A DNA stretch of 64,000 nt from Apostichopus japonicus (lineage: Eukaryota; Echinodermata; Holothuroidea; Aspidochirotida; Stichopodidae), in contig NC_092571.1 of NCBI RefSeq assembly GCF_037975245.1, positions 27,666,564-27,730,563 on the forward strand, in the 5' to 3' direction. This document shows positions 24,201-36,950 of this stretch, in pieces. The notes below the pieces were generated by a model. It saw nothing but the letters and a program-made list of their open reading frames with translations, did not search any database and was not told the origin of the DNA. Each line of letters opens with the position of its first letter. The first letter of the stretch is position 1. The translations under genes were made by a program, and so were the position numbers.

Positions 24201-27200
24201 TCATTCTTTTTTTGGCTAATTTGCACTTATATAAAGAAGAAAATAATAAATTATATGTTGAATTTCCACCAATGATTAATGCTTGTACAATTGGTGAGAA
24301 TATAGTGCACATATCATAATTTAGAGCTACAGCTATATTTAATCATTTAATTTTCTTTCCAGGAACTTGATAAGAGGTTAGAAATGGAAAAGAAACTTCA
24401 AGATGAAAAAGGGTAAGTTGAAAACTGGAACCCCCCAAAAATGTTTATATTCGAAATGTTCATTAAGATATGAATTTATATTTTCCTTTTTGACTATAGA
24501 GATTAACTACATATTGTTCAGTTATTTTTATCCTAGAGCACAGTCGTTTGAAAATGAGGTTTGGGACTAAAATTTTTGTAGCTGTGTAAGTTTTTGAAGG
24601 GGTTGGGAGAAGAGAGGTTAAGAACTCCTCGCAGACTTTTGTAAAGCACACCGCACACTGAACTTCAACTGAATACAATAGGACAGGACATGACTTAGGT
24701 CTACAGTACTGTAGTAACAGTAATGTACTCTGTACATAGTTAGATAAGTTAAGTAATGAAAAGCAACCACTAACCAGCTATATCAATTATGATAATATAA
24801 TGAACTCACCTTGGACTTTTCGTGTTTAAACCATTTATTTGAATTTGACTTCTCATCCTTTGGAATACACAGTAAAGTTTTAGGCTGAGATTGGTATTAT
24901 TATTAGTACTTCGTATATACTTGTCAAGACCAGCAGCTCAGGGTGAGTGGTGTGGGATGCTGCTGGTTGAGAAGAACTTTTTGTACTTTTTAGATATCAT
25001 TGTTGTAAATTTTAGTTTATTATGAAACACAACCTACTGCTTTAAATGTGATTATATAAAAAACTCACAATTTCACTGGGATTACAGCTTATGTGGATGT
25101 TAATTAAAGAACATGACCTGTGACATACTGTATATATATCACATTAAAGTAGGTTACTACTGTAGGTTCACTCAGTGCTAACCAGATAGGAGTATCATCA
25201 GCAGGATTTACCACTGCTAGCTCTGTGCATGTTTGCAATGTTAGCTCTGTGAATGTTTAGATGACCTTTGACCTCTAATCATCATATTTAAGTACTTTCA
25301 CTTCTTGAAATGTGTAAAGTGCAAAAATAAATGTTTTATGACTACTACTGTAGTTACTGTAGACAGGATTACTGTGAACCTTCGGTATAGGATGATTACT
25401 GCCAACTCTCTGGATGTTAATTCCTACACTTAGGAGACATTTGACATCTAATCCTCTCAAATCACTTGAATTACTAAAATTTCAATATCTGTATGTTTTT
25501 TTCTTATTTATATCAGACATGATTACCTCCAGTAGGATGATCACTGCTATCTCCTTGGATGTTAATTAATTCATACACGACTTTTGAGATCCATTCATGA
25601 TGTCAATGAAGTCTCCCCAGTGGATGTTAAGCTCCTTGATGACCTTTGACATTTGATCATGATTTCACCAGATATATATGGTCTTTCAGAAAGAACTAGG
25701 CATGAGAATGTTCAGTGGGAAGGATCACTGCTACATTAGCTCTGTGAATGTTTGTTAAATCAGTGATTTACATGATAGATTACTTAAAAATTCTCCTTTT
25801 ATTAACTTTCAGTGCTAATCAGACAGGCGTTCCAACATCGGGAATCATGACCGAGGATTCACAACGTACAGCCTACCAACCGCAGCTGAGAATACTGAAA
25901 CGGCAATCAGGATCTGGAGCTCAATCACAAGCCAACAGCTCAGATGGAAATTCCAAGGTACTTACACAGTACTGTAGATTTTGGTGACACACACATCTTG
26001 GGGGGATAAAATACTTTAATGTACTGTAGCCATGGGTAGTTATGTTAACAATGCAGCGTCATGGCTCCACACTCAATGCCATGCCTCAATGTTTCAATGG
26101 AAGCAAGTTGTAACTTTTAAAATGTGAAGAAAATATGCAGGCACTCAGCCAAGGCCTAGTCCCTTCAATTGGTCTTCATTTGCTGTACAAATTATGCAAA
26201 ATACATGAAATACATGGCATATTCAGTTTTGTAACCAAAAACAGAAAACAACAAAGATATGTTTTCTGCTTTTACAATAAAGTAGCCTGTGTGGATTGGA
26301 CATACTTCAGCATAATGTAGGATAAAGTGATTATTACTGTAACTATCCAGTCCTACAGTATGAACAGAAAATGTTGTGTCCTGGAGAGCTAATAGGATCC
26401 TAAACATTTTCATTGGCAAACTTTTCCAACTTTTTTGTTTATTTTTATTGTTGTTGGATAATTTCATCTTTCTTGGTGCTATTTGTTATTTTTATATATC
26501 GATATGAGTTTTTTGCTACCAATTATGTTTACCAAACCAGCCTGAACTGTATGGTGATATATTAACTGCTAATCGAGAACCCCCTGCCCCTTCCCCCCCC
26601 CAAAAAAAAAATACATGTAGTCCCACATCTGGCAAAATAAATGGAAATGAGTTATTTTGTGGGTATATTCTTGAAAATTGTGTAGGCATGTTGCATGATA
26701 TTGCAATAGTTTGCAGAGAACAGTTTACAAAATAAATAAATATGTCCAGCAAATCTCAACAATTGTACTCTCTGATACAAATTGAACACAGTAAAATTTC
26801 AAGCAAAATCCAGTTTTAAAATACTGTAGGAAGTCATTTCTTTTTTTCAATTAACTGAACTCTGTGAAGCCTTTTTGTAGCTGGCGCCTGAAGACTGGTA
26901 ATTAAATACTGTACCAACATTTGGAAGTTTATAAATTGCAATACCATACCTTGGAAAGGTACCACAGTTACATACATACTGGAATAGAACACTATTAAAT
27001 GATAAGTAAACAAACATTTCCTGTGTCTTTAAATAATAAACTCATGGTCAAAATTTCCGGATAGGAAAAATAAATAAACCTAATTTCCTGTGTATATGAC
27101 CTTTTCCTATTTGTCTCAATTTTTTTGGGAGACATCAGTTTTTTTTAATTTTTATGACCATTTCATGTGCAAAAGCAATGATTTGTCTGCATCTGACATT

Positions 27201-30200
27201 GTAGCGCTGCCAGTACTTACAGGATGTTGTTGAATGAGTTTTTAGTTTTATTTAAAGAAGTTTACATTAATAGGAAAGTACTGTTTACAAAATTATGCTG
27301 AAATTTGAAAAATAAAGTTGTACTTTTGTCCATGATATATATGGTCGCTCTGTAATTATGGCTTGGAAAACATGAAAGCTAAACGTTTTACTCACCTATT
27401 GGGGATGGGGGTGGGGTGAGGGGGGGTTGCTTGCAGAATCTATGGGGGTTTAAAGGTAACCTTACTTTGGTGACAAGCACTTTGTTGTTAATTCACAAGA
27501 TGGAACACCGACTGAGTAGCAATCACGCTTTCTGGTCACTTCGCCCAACAACCGTTTCACCCAACTGCCATTTCGCCCAACTAGCATGGTCATTTCGCCC
27601 AACCAGCATGGTCATTTTGCCCAACCAGCATGGTCATTTCGCCCAACCAGCATGGTCATTTCGCCCAACCAGCATGGTCATTTTGCCCAACCAGCATGGT
27701 CATTTTGCCCAACCAGCATGGTCATTTTGCCCAACCAGCATGGTCATTTCGCCCAACTAGCATGGTCATTTCGCCCAACCAGCATGGTCATTTTGCCCAA
27801 CCAGCATGGTCATTTGGCCCAACCAGCATGGTCATTTCGCCCAACCAGCATGGTCATTTCGCCCAACCATTTTTTTACTCATATTCAGTCAGAATAATAT
27901 CACTTTTTCTATTTCACTAGTTCAATTTGTTTTATTTTGGGTTATATTACTTCGTGGTAGGTACATAAAGTGATGTCTGTTCGATATCGATCAGAGTCTG
28001 AGCAGATATTTCGGGTATAATGGGAGGATTACACTACTTTAGGCGGTTACTGTACGCATACAATGGAAGTTATTATATTATACAAACCTAAACCTAAAAC
28101 CTATCAAACCTAACCCCTAAAACACTGATCCATCCTACCGACTCTAACCACTATAACGTTAACAATTCCCGAACGTTTCCTTATTAAATTGACCAATATT
28201 GAAGTTCTAATCAATGTTGGGCGAAATGACCAGCAAGATTGGGCGAAATGACCATGCTGGTTGGGCGAAATGACCACAAGGTTAGGCGAAATGGTAAAGT
28301 TGGGCGAAATGGCAGTTTGGCGAAATGGTTGTTGGGCGAAGTGACCAGCTTCCGCCATCACTGTGAGTGTCCTCAACACTTTACTCTCTTTTTATAGTCT
28401 TTGAGGGATACATGATTTGAACTTGAAAGTTTCCACGTTAGCTATGATTGTATAACTATGAAGCCAAGAGTTTGACCTAAATAATATAGAGATAATGTAA
28501 CAAAAAACCAAAGACATCTTCAGCTCAGTTGCCATGAGTACCAGTACAGAATAAATTCATAAAAGAATTCCAGCAAACTTCAATCAATATTTAGGCTTTT
28601 GCAACCTACTGTACAGTGTCATGTATCAGCACATGTGTTTTTTTTTTATCTATTGATTCAGAAAAGTTTGAAAGTAATTATATTAATGTAAATCCAGTAA
28701 ACCTCTCCTGTAAAATGCTGTTGTTCTATTGGTAGACAGTAAACCTCTCATGTAAAATGTTCTTCTTCTTTTGGTAGCCAGTTAACTTCTGTAAAATGCT
28801 GTCAATCTATTGGTAGCCAATGAACATCTCCTGGAAAATGCTCTTGTTCTATTGGTAGCCAATAAACCTCTCCTGTAAAATGCTCTTGTTCTATTGGTAG
28901 ACAGTAAACATCTACTGTAATATGCTGTTGTTCTATTGGTAGACAGTAAACCTCTCCTGTAAAATGCTCTTGTTCTATTGGTAGACAGTAAACATCTACT
29001 GCAAAATGCTCTTGTTCTATTGGTAGCCAGTAAACTTCTCCTGTAAAATGCTCTTGTTCTATTGGTAGACAGTAAACCTCTCGTGTAAAATGTTCTTCTT
29101 CTTTTGGTAGCCAGTTAACTTCTGTAAAATGCTGTCAATCTATTGGTAGCCAATGAACATCTCCTGGAAAATGCTCTTGTTCTATTGGTAGACAGTAAAC
29201 ATCTACTGTAATATGCTGTTGTTCTATTGGTAGCCAGTAAACATCTACTGGAAAATGCTCTTGTTCTATTGGTAGACAGTAAACATCTACTGCAAAATGC
29301 TCTTGTTCTATTGGTAGCCAATAAACATCTCCTGGAAAATGCTCTTGTTCTATTGGTAGCCAGTAAACTTCTCCTGTAAAATGCTCTTGTTCTATTGGTA
29401 GCCAATAAACATCTCCTGGAAAATGCTCTTGTTCTATTGGTAGCCAGTAAACATCTACTGTAATATGCTCTTGTTCTATTGGTAACCAGTAAACATCTAC
29501 TGCAAAATGCTCTTGTTCTATTGGTAGACAGTAAACATCTACTGTAAAATGCTCTTGTTCTATTGGTAGCCAATAAACATCTACTGCAAAATGCTCTTGT
29601 TCTATTGGTAGACAGTAAACATCTACTGCAAAATGCTCTTGTTCTATTGGTAGCCAGTAAACATCTACTGTAATATGCTCTTGTTCTATTGGTAGCCAGT
29701 AAACATCTACTGCAAAATGCTCTTGTTCTATTGGTAGACAGTAAACATCTACTGCAAAATGCTCTTGTTCTATTGGTAGACAGTAAACATCTACTGTAAT
29801 ATGCTCTTGTTCTATTGGTAGACAGTAAGCATCTACTGTAAAATGCTCTTGTTCTATTGGTAGCCAGTAAACATCTACTGTAATATGCTCTTGTTCTATT
29901 GGTAGCCAGTAAACATCTACTGCAAAATGCTCTTGTTCTATTGGTAGCCAGTAAACATCTACTGCAAAATGCTCTTGTTTTATTGGTAGACAGTAAACAT
30001 CTAGTGTAAAATGCTCTTGTTCTATTGGTAGACAGTTAACTTCTCCTGTAAAATGCTCTTGTTCTATTGGTAGCCAATAAACATCTCCTGGAAAATGCTC
30101 TTGTTCTATTGGTAGCCAGTAAACATCTACTGTAATATGCTCTTGTTCTATTGGTAGCCAGTAAACATCTACTGCAAAATGCTCTTGTTCTATTGGTAGA

Positions 30201-32934
30201 CAGTAAACATCTACTGTAAAATGCTCTTGTTCTATTGGTAGCCAATAAACATCTACTGCAAAATGCTCTTGTTCTATTGGTAGACAGTAAACATCTACTG
30301 CAAAATGCTCTTGTTCTATTGGTAGCCAGTAAACATCTACTGTAATATGCTCTTGTTCTATTGGTAGCCAGTAAATATCTACTGCAAAATGCTCTTGTTC
30401 TATTGGTAGACAGTAAACATCTACTGCAAAATGCTCTTGTTCTATTGGTAGACAGTAAACATCTACTGTAATATGCTCTTGTTCTATTGGTAGACAGTAA
30501 ACATCTACTGTAAAATGCTCTTGTTCTATTGGTAGCCAGTAAACATCTACTGTAATATGCTCTTGTTCTATTGGTAGCCAGTAAACATCTACTGCAAAAT
30601 GCTCTTGTTCTATTGGTAGCCAGTAAACATCTACTGCAAAATGCTCTTGTTCTATTGGTAGCCAGTAAACATCTACTGCAAAATGCTCTTGTTTTATTGG
30701 TAGACAGTAAACATCTACTGTAAAATGCTCTTGTTCTATTGGTAGCCAGTAAACATCTCCTGGAAAATGCTCTTGTTCTATTGGTAGACAGTAAACATCT
30801 ACTGTAATATGCTCTTGTTCTATTGGTAGCCAGTAAACATCTACTGTAAAATGCTCTTGTTCTATTGGTAGACAGTAAACATCTACTGTAAAATGCTCTT
30901 GTTCTATTGGTAGCCAGTAAACATCTACTGCAAAATGCTCTTGTTCTATTGGTAGCCAGTAAACATCTCCTGGAAAATGCTCTTGTTCTATTGGTAGCCA
31001 GTAAACATCTACTGCAAAATGCTCTTGTTCTATTGGTAGCCAATAAACATCTCCTGGAAAATGCTCTTGTTCTATTGGTAGACAGTAAACATCTACTGTA
31101 ATATGCTCTTGTTCTATTGGTAGACAGTAAACATCTACTGCAAAATGCTCTTGTTCTATTGGTAGCCAGTAAACATCTCCTGGAAAATGCTCTTGTTCTA
31201 TTGGTAGCCAGTAAACATCTACTGCAAAATGCTCTTGTTCTATTGGTAGACAGTAAACATCTACTGTAAAATGCTCTTGTTCTATTGGTAGCCAGTAAAC
31301 ATCTACTGCAAAATGCTCTTGTTCTATTGGTAGCCAGTAAACATCTCCTGGAAAATGCTCTTGTTCTATTGGTAGACAGTAAACATCTACTGTAAAATGC
31401 TCTTGTTCTATTGGTAGCCAGTAAACATCTACTGGAAAATGCTCTTGTTCTATTGGTAGCCAGTAAACTTCTCCTGTAAAATGCTCTTGTTCTATTGGTA
31501 GCCAATAAACATCTCCTGGAAAATGCTCTTGTTCTATTGGTAGCCAGTAAACATCTACTGTAATATGCTCTTGTTCTATTGGTAGCCAGTAAACATCTAC
31601 TGTCAATATTTTTCATCTTCTCTTGATTTCATTTCTTTTACAGAATAAATCCAAGACATTAGCAGAGAGGGAAGCAGAGTATGCTGAAGCCAGACTAAGG
31701 ATTCTTGGATCTGCCACAAGTGAAGATCCTGATGAAGTTAACAGGTAATAAATACATACAATGTGTAATTAACATACATATATATTATTATATAATAAAC
31801 ATAAGTTGAGTATATACATGGCAGTGTTAGTGAAGGGAGATGGTAGGGGATGTGGGTTGAGAAGGAGAACGGGGGGCGGGGACAGGGGGTGGAGGGGTTA
31901 CAGTAGATTTCAACAGTTTGCTCACTGACCTTTCAACTTCTTGATGTAAAATGAAAATATAAAAAGTGAATGAATAAATTTAAATAAATTATAATTAAGT
32001 AGACAGACTTAACAGTACACCCGTACAGTAAGAAACATGTAATAAATTATCTGGTATCGCATGCCAAAAGTGCTCTGCAAGACGGGACACTCGCTTTACA
32101 CGTGTAAAGATGGATTGCTGTTTTTGTACACAGACACCGTAGCATCTTACAAGAGGCGAACATTTAGAGCCTTCAACACTGCCGCACAAAATATGATCAG
32201 CTGTGTACTGTGAATTATTCCCTGGGTTAGAAAAAACAGCAACCACTGTGCACTTTGCAGTGTGTAGGTGCTCAATATTACTGCTCAATGTTAAATATAT
32301 ACATATATATACATGCTAAAATGTACTTCATACATATATGCATGACTGGTGGGTGGTGTGCCAGATGGGGCCACCCTCTATTATCTGCTGCCCTCTATAT
32401 GACTCAAATTGAGATCCTGTCGCCCCCAGCACTACAGTATGTTGTTGTGAAATTGGTGACATAAAATAAGGAGGAAGGAGAAAGGGATGCCAGAATAGGT
32501 CAACTTCCGATAGACCTTGGGTACTATGAAGCTGGCTTCCATATGGGTAGGGGGGTCCTCACTAATTTAAGATGTTAAATTAATAAATTAATTCATTAAA
32601 TGGGACATTCTGAGGTATAGTCTGGCTAGAATTATGTCTACTTGTGCCTGTAAGGATTTGGACTCCTTTTTTCCCCTTTTTTTGGTGTGAGGTTGAAATA
32701 GTGGAAAATATGGGGGGGGGGGTGGAGGATTGGTAGATACCCTTCACTGCACCACCTGGATCCATGCTTGAAAATCTAGTTCATTTGAAATTACCAGTGT
32801 AAAGTTGTTTGTCTTTTATATTTGTTAACTGTAGATATTTGAATGTCCTTTTTCTGTTGTATTACAGAGAAGAACCAAATCCACCAGTGCTGATGAGAAA
32901 GTCTCCTTCAAAACTGCCGGATTCGACCACGTGA
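21163..32934 (+). CDS. SZRD1: SUZ RNA-binding domain-containing protein 1 (SZRD1), five coding exons
   Basis: Coding exons 21163-21213, 24363-24412, 25813-25957, 31644-31744 and 32868-32934 total 414 nt, 137 aa plus stop (human about 152 aa). All introns are GT-AG and the phases agree (0, 2, 0, 2). Recognition: acidic start DVWDDWEDMADSG followed by ELDKRLEMEKKL; the SUZ region with PQLRILKR (about residues 56-63) and the diagnostic TLAEREAEYAEARLRILG (87-104). SUZ domains bind RNA; SZRD1 is small and mostly disordered with no known catalysis. The C-terminus ends KSPSKLPDSTT and lacks the PLGPDG-type SUZ-C motif of vertebrate SZRD1, so either the domain is lost here or another last exon exists. 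Introns total about 11.4 kb and are full of repeats. Confidence 0.9.
21877..22640 (-). pseudogene. Truncated non-LTR retrotransposon, 3' end of reverse transcriptase ORF (CR1/L2-like)
   Basis: On the minus strand a 190-codon frame (22608-22036) carries the C-terminal reverse-transcriptase hallmarks: ERDLGIYIDSSL, LYKQLVRPHLVYAVQAWNP, VQRRATRMI, LRRLRGDLIQVFKI and NRVVNEWNGLP. A one-base frameshift near 22046 precedes the expected tail (VNGFKNALDKHFK), which ends at a TGA at 21980-21978. A short 3' UTR follows. The catalytic YADD region and endonuclease are absent, so it is a 5'-truncated dead copy in SZRD1 intron 1. Confidence 0.88.
22790..24112. mobile_element. Candidate DNA transposon with six internal copies of a 15-bp motif
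   Basis: ATGGTGAATTCCA at about 22793 and its complement TGGAATTCACCAT at about 24098 could be inverted termini of a 1.3-kb element. Between them GTCCCATCAGTCAC occurs at 23152, 23320, 23691, 23714, 23901 and 24081, all in the same direction and irregularly spaced. No transposase frame was seen. Ends are tentative; it lies in SZRD1 intron 1. Confidence 0.4.
24363..24412 (+). CDS. SZRD1: SZRD1 coding exon 2
   Basis: Follows a pyrimidine-rich acceptor (TTTCTTTCCAG) and ends at donor GTAAGT. It encodes ELDKRLEMEKKLQDEKG, matching the EIDRRLEKKL stretch of vertebrate SZRD1. Phase 0 in, phase 2 out. Confidence 0.88.
25813..25957 (+). CDS. SZRD1: SZRD1 coding exon 3
   Basis: Acceptor ACTTTCAG before 25813, donor GTACTT at 25958. 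It encodes ANQTGVPTSG through DGNSK and includes PQLRILKR, the first half of the SUZ domain. Confidence 0.88.
27532..28348. mobile_element. Fold-back element with 22-bp tandem repeats in both inverted arms
   Basis: Left end CTGGTCACTTCGCCCAACAA and the complement of the right end agree for about 20 bp. The left arm then holds about 13 units of AACCAGCATGGTCATTTCGCCC (27580-27870), and the right arm (28215-28340) holds about six shorter, diverged units in the opposite direction. Centre 27870-28210 is unique and AT-rich. Because 22 is not a multiple of 3, one unit is read in all three frames and yields long spurious frames. No clear TSD. Lies in SZRD1 intron 3. Confidence 0.75.
28694..31603. 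repeat. 42-bp minisatellite, about 69 copies, in SZRD1 intron 3
   Basis: Unit TCTATTGGTAGCCAGTAAAC plus ATCTACTGCAAAATGCTCTTGT, 42 bp. Variants alternate GCCAGT/GACAGT and CTGCAAAAT/CTGTAATAT/CCTGGAAAAT. A rare TTTTATTGG variant occurs twice, 714 bp apart (17 units), with the surrounding variant order repeated, showing a higher-order period. The first 0.4 kb holds a separate 333-bp duplication. Because 42 is a multiple of 3 and the unit lacks stops in some frames, it gives long open frames, up to 823 codons antisense; these are not considered genes. Confidence 0.97.
31644..31744 (+). CDS. SZRD1: SZRD1 coding exon 4 (SUZ core)
   Basis: Acceptor TCTTTTACAG before 31644, donor GTAATA at 31745. 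It encodes KTLAEREAEYAEARLRILGS, the most conserved SUZ segment. The preceding intron ends with a 2.9-kb minisatellite whose last unit stops only 40 bp before this exon. Confidence 0.92.
32868..32934 (+). CDS. SZRD1: SZRD1 coding exon 5 (last; short C-terminus)
   Basis: Acceptor GTATTACAG before 32868; the frame reads REEPNPPVLMRKSPSKLPDSTT and stops at 32932-32934. Splice phase fits exon 4. The sequence is weakly conserved and lacks a clear SUZ-C motif, so this may be one of several last exons. Confidence 0.6.
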
Positions 32935-34095
32935 CCGAGAACGGGCGGGAAAGAATTTGTTTGACCTTTTGACCCTAAAGTGTGAGAAACATCCAACTTA
33001 AGTGAAGTGTGCAAGCTTTTTGTCCCTGGTCGAACAGATCTCTCTGTTTGGTCGTGGGGAAAGGTTTATAAACAAAGCGAGGAACCGTGGCCGCTCCTTC
33101 CGAGAGTTTTGAGAGAGACACCTTGCTGTGAAGTGCCTGCGTTTTTCTGAAGAGACTGGCACAGACTGCGGGATGAAGATGGTACGCGGATGGAGGATGG
33201 CGGACCAGCCCGGATACCGTGGTGGAGCAGAGAGATTAGCAGAGGGTAACCCTGACAGAGAATAGGGTATGCTCGTCCTTGTCGATTTCTTGCCGAACAA
33301 GGTATTCATTATCGGCTTTGGGAGAAGCACGGTAATAGTCATATATTATCGTATATGCTGAGCTGTGAGATGTAGTGTGGTGTGCTATCCAGCTTATGTT
33401 GTGCATACAGGCCCTACAGGGTGAAGAAAGGATATATGGAATGGAATTGTTGAAGTGTGGAAATTACTGGGGAGATGTACCAGCCAAGGCCATGTGATAG
33501 GGCAGATTGTACTGTGTTAATACTACTACATTAGGTTAACACAATTAAAGTGAAGCCTAAGCTTGTCAGCCCTTGACATAAACACACAATTTCATTTGTG
33601 GTTAAAAGCAGGGTGAAGTACCCACTTTGCAACGCGTTGACAGGCTTCATAATATAAGCACAAATACAGGTTGTGCCCTGGCAAGAACGACTAGTAATTG
33701 TGGAACTCAAAAGTGTGTGAAACTGCTATTTAATATTAAAGCAGGCAGTGCTGCCATTTGGTGCTAAAATATGGTTCAACACTAGAACAGTCAAATGTGG
33801 TAGTTATGTGTGTAGCAAAGCTACACAAAGTCTGAAACAGTTTGTGTATCATTCTGACTAACGTTCTGGAGTCTTGTTATGTTCACAGAGGAATGCATAT
33901 CGTGGTACTACATTAGTTAATATCTGGATCCAACTGCCCAGTGTGCCTTGTATATGGATGCAGAAGTAGTTTGTGGGTATGGCTGAATTTAGTCTTAGAT
34001 ATTCAACATGTGTGATCTAGGAAGTGATAAGAAAAGGAGGAATTAAATTGTTTCATCATTCCTGCTAAATGATTGTCATTGAAAATAGATTTAAA

Positions 34096-34126
34096 ACATA
34101 AATAAATAAACAAATAAATAAATAAA
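34096..34126 (+). promoter_or_regulatory. Cluster of AATAAA polyadenylation hexamers, possible SZRD1 3' end
   Basis: Five overlapping or adjacent AATAAA words lie about 1.2 kb after the SZRD1 stop, followed by T-rich sequence. A 3' UTR ending here is plausible, but only transcripts could place it. Confidence 0.35.
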
Positions 34127-36950
34127 ATTTAAAATCTGGGAGTGTGTTACGTTGTAGCTTTTTTTTTTATAAAGAAGCAAAACTTGTTAATGAAATTAAA
34201 ACTACCTTATGACATTCTCAGAGAAAAAAGAGGTCCAGATGTTCTAACTGACTGATTTAATAGACTCTTGTATTACTTCAGGTGTCCCCCTACCTTCCCT
34301 CTACGAAACCCCTCTGTACCCCATCACCTTACATGAGTCTTATTTGTTCTCTTCAGATACACAGTATAGATTAGACTGACTTTCCTCAACCTTTGACCAA
34401 GGTCATGTTCGATATCTATTCCCTGTCTCTGAAGGGACTTTCGAAACTTCACTTTGAAGCATGTAAGACCGTCATGTTTCAGTGTCCATGTAAGGGGACT
34501 GGGAATGAGTTCAGGTTGAGTAAGTTTCCATTGCAAGGCTCCTACTTTGCCGACTCTTCTCAGAAAGAGTACTGTGTAAGAGGAATTTAAGGCAATTGTA
34601 TGATAGGCATATCTTGAAGAGCTAGCTCACAGATATAACAATGGGGTTTGTAAAGTATGTGCATAGAGTCCTGTCTTTAGGTTCCAGCAATCAACCAAAT
34701 TTGGTCTTCTTACACTAGACTGTTCCTCCTGGTTAAGTAGTCATTTGCTCCGGTAAAACTTCCCTTATAAGATTTGGGGAAGAGGAGGAGAGAGGGGAAA
34801 GGGGAGGGGGGAGGGGGAAGGATGAAGTTTATTGACTGATTTCTTGGTCTCCTTTTTTGTGTTATTCTTATGGAACTAAAGTTTCTCATTACTTTGAAAA
34901 GATTTGCTTCTGAGGTGTTGTTTTATTGATATTCTTTTTGTGAAACCTGTTTATACTTTAATACTTTGCTGTGCTTTTTGTATAAATTGTATACAGACCC
35001 CTATCCCCCCAAAAAACAATAGGAACATCTTGCCAAAATAATTTATAATTACTGAATTTTAGTTGTTGTTGCTGAGATTTCTTTTTTCATTTTAATATCT
35101 TCCTAGAGGTTCAGTCAAATCATACTACTGCATTATCTGGTTCGAGATGCAGAATTTCTCTTCTGTCTGGTCGTTTGTGTTTGCTTTACTTTGGCAGCTT
35201 TCTTTTAAAGCACATCTTCACTGATTTTAATCAGTGATTCACTTTTAATAGGTGGTTTAGAGGATGGACCGTGGGTGGGGTTGGGATGGACACATGGGTG
35301 GGTTGAGGATTGGTGCTTACCCCTCCCACCCTTTAGCAGATATGAGGTACGCTGTACTCAGAAGACAGTAGTGCAGCAAGGGTCACAGGTTGTTCCATCT
35401 TATGTTTGCAGTTTGTCAGACTTTCTAGCACATGAGAGGTCATTTACCAGTGACCTTTGACCTCAAGAGTATCCATTATGCTTTATTGATAAGGTTTATA
35501 CAACTTGAGCAAACAGATTTATCAATTTACTTAGCCCACTTTGGATTGAAGCCAGTAAGCCCAAATTCTTTAGTGTCAGCAAGTTATAAGGTTGAATGCC
35601 AGCTGACTGCACCTTTGGGGCAAAACGAATGCATTGAGGCATTTACATAGTGTCCCTGTTCTGTAACCTTTTGTTATTCAATACTGAGGACAACCTACAG
35701 CTTTACTTCATTGCATGGACTGTAAGTTTGTATTGAATATTAATCATTGAATACCCATTTTTTTTGGGGGGGGGGGTTGGAGGGGGATGGGTTCTGTCGT
35801 TATTGTTAATGATCATTCTGACAGCATGCTAACATTGTTGAGGGATGTTGACACCTGTAAAGCAAATCTCAAAATGTGGTGGAATATTTTCAGTTTTTAT
35901 AAATTCACGAAGGAGATTGTTTCACTAGAATTTTTGCATCAGGGGTGGGGGAGGGCGGGGCGGTGTTGGACAAAAGAGGGGTAGATGTAACTTGCAATGG
36001 CAAATCTATTTCTGTTGTGATATTTGGGAAAGATATATTTTATCAATCAAAAATATTAAACAGTTCAGTTGTATAAAAAAAAAATCCAAAAGAGAAAAGG
36101 AAAAATTTCAATCCATTAGCATATTTCAAGTTCTTTTGTTTATAGTATGCAATTATATTCTTGCTAGTGTCTAGCTATTTTTTTTAAAGAACTTTTCTAA
36201 GAAACTTTTTTAGCCAAACCTAAACTTTTAATTGAAACAGACAATTTTAATCGTATTCTATTATGTAGCAATTTATTCGATGTGCACGAAAAGATGGCTT
36301 TGACCTATATTTTTATTTATTCATTTCATTGGATAATTCATTGATATTACATGTTTCTTCATTACATAGCCCCTTAATTTCTACTAGAAAGGCCCCGCTG
36401 TGTTTGAAATTTTAATGTGGCTCCTCCGATACCTGTCGTAACCAGTGACTTCACAGGAGGGTGGGTATCTAGGTCCAGAAACTGTTACGTGGTAGTTGAT
36501 GGGTATACCCCCATCCATGTTGTTGAGCTATCATACGTCACCATACATAATCACAGGTAGTTGCCTCTGATTGGTTGGTTGAGAGATGTGCGGAACTGTA
36601 AGTGAACCTCAAATGAACGGTGGTTTTCTTGTCTTAATTACGCTATTTGTGTTACAGTGAGAGAACAAGGACGCTATTTTTGTGTTTTGTAGTTTAAAAG
36701 GATTTTCTGGTGGCTGAGTTTAATTGCTTAGACAAGTTACCCAAGATTTTCTGAATTTTTAGGCAAAAACCACATCCTCATAGCAGTTTTGCATTGCGGA
36801 GATAATAAGTTGTCAAATTATGTGATATTTTGTAAATGCCATCTGGCAACAGCAGTATGGACCAGTTATGTCATCAGGGCACTTTGGCTGAAAATGTATT
36901 TGTTTTTCTTTATAATTTATCAATCATTTATTACTGTGTAAAAGTAAGTT

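Noticed and set aside
28082-28125. Telomere-like CCTAAA/CCTAAC words
   Set aside because: Only a few irregular units inside the fold-back element; not a telomeric array.
28694-31603. CRISPR-like array
   Set aside because: Units are contiguous with no unique spacers and the genome is eukaryotic; it is a tandem minisatellite.
29135-31606. 823-codon antisense open frame of 14-residue repeats
   Set aside because: It is the 42-bp minisatellite read in one frame; another frame is also long and open, no start context or unique sequence flanks it, and it lies in an SZRD1 intron.
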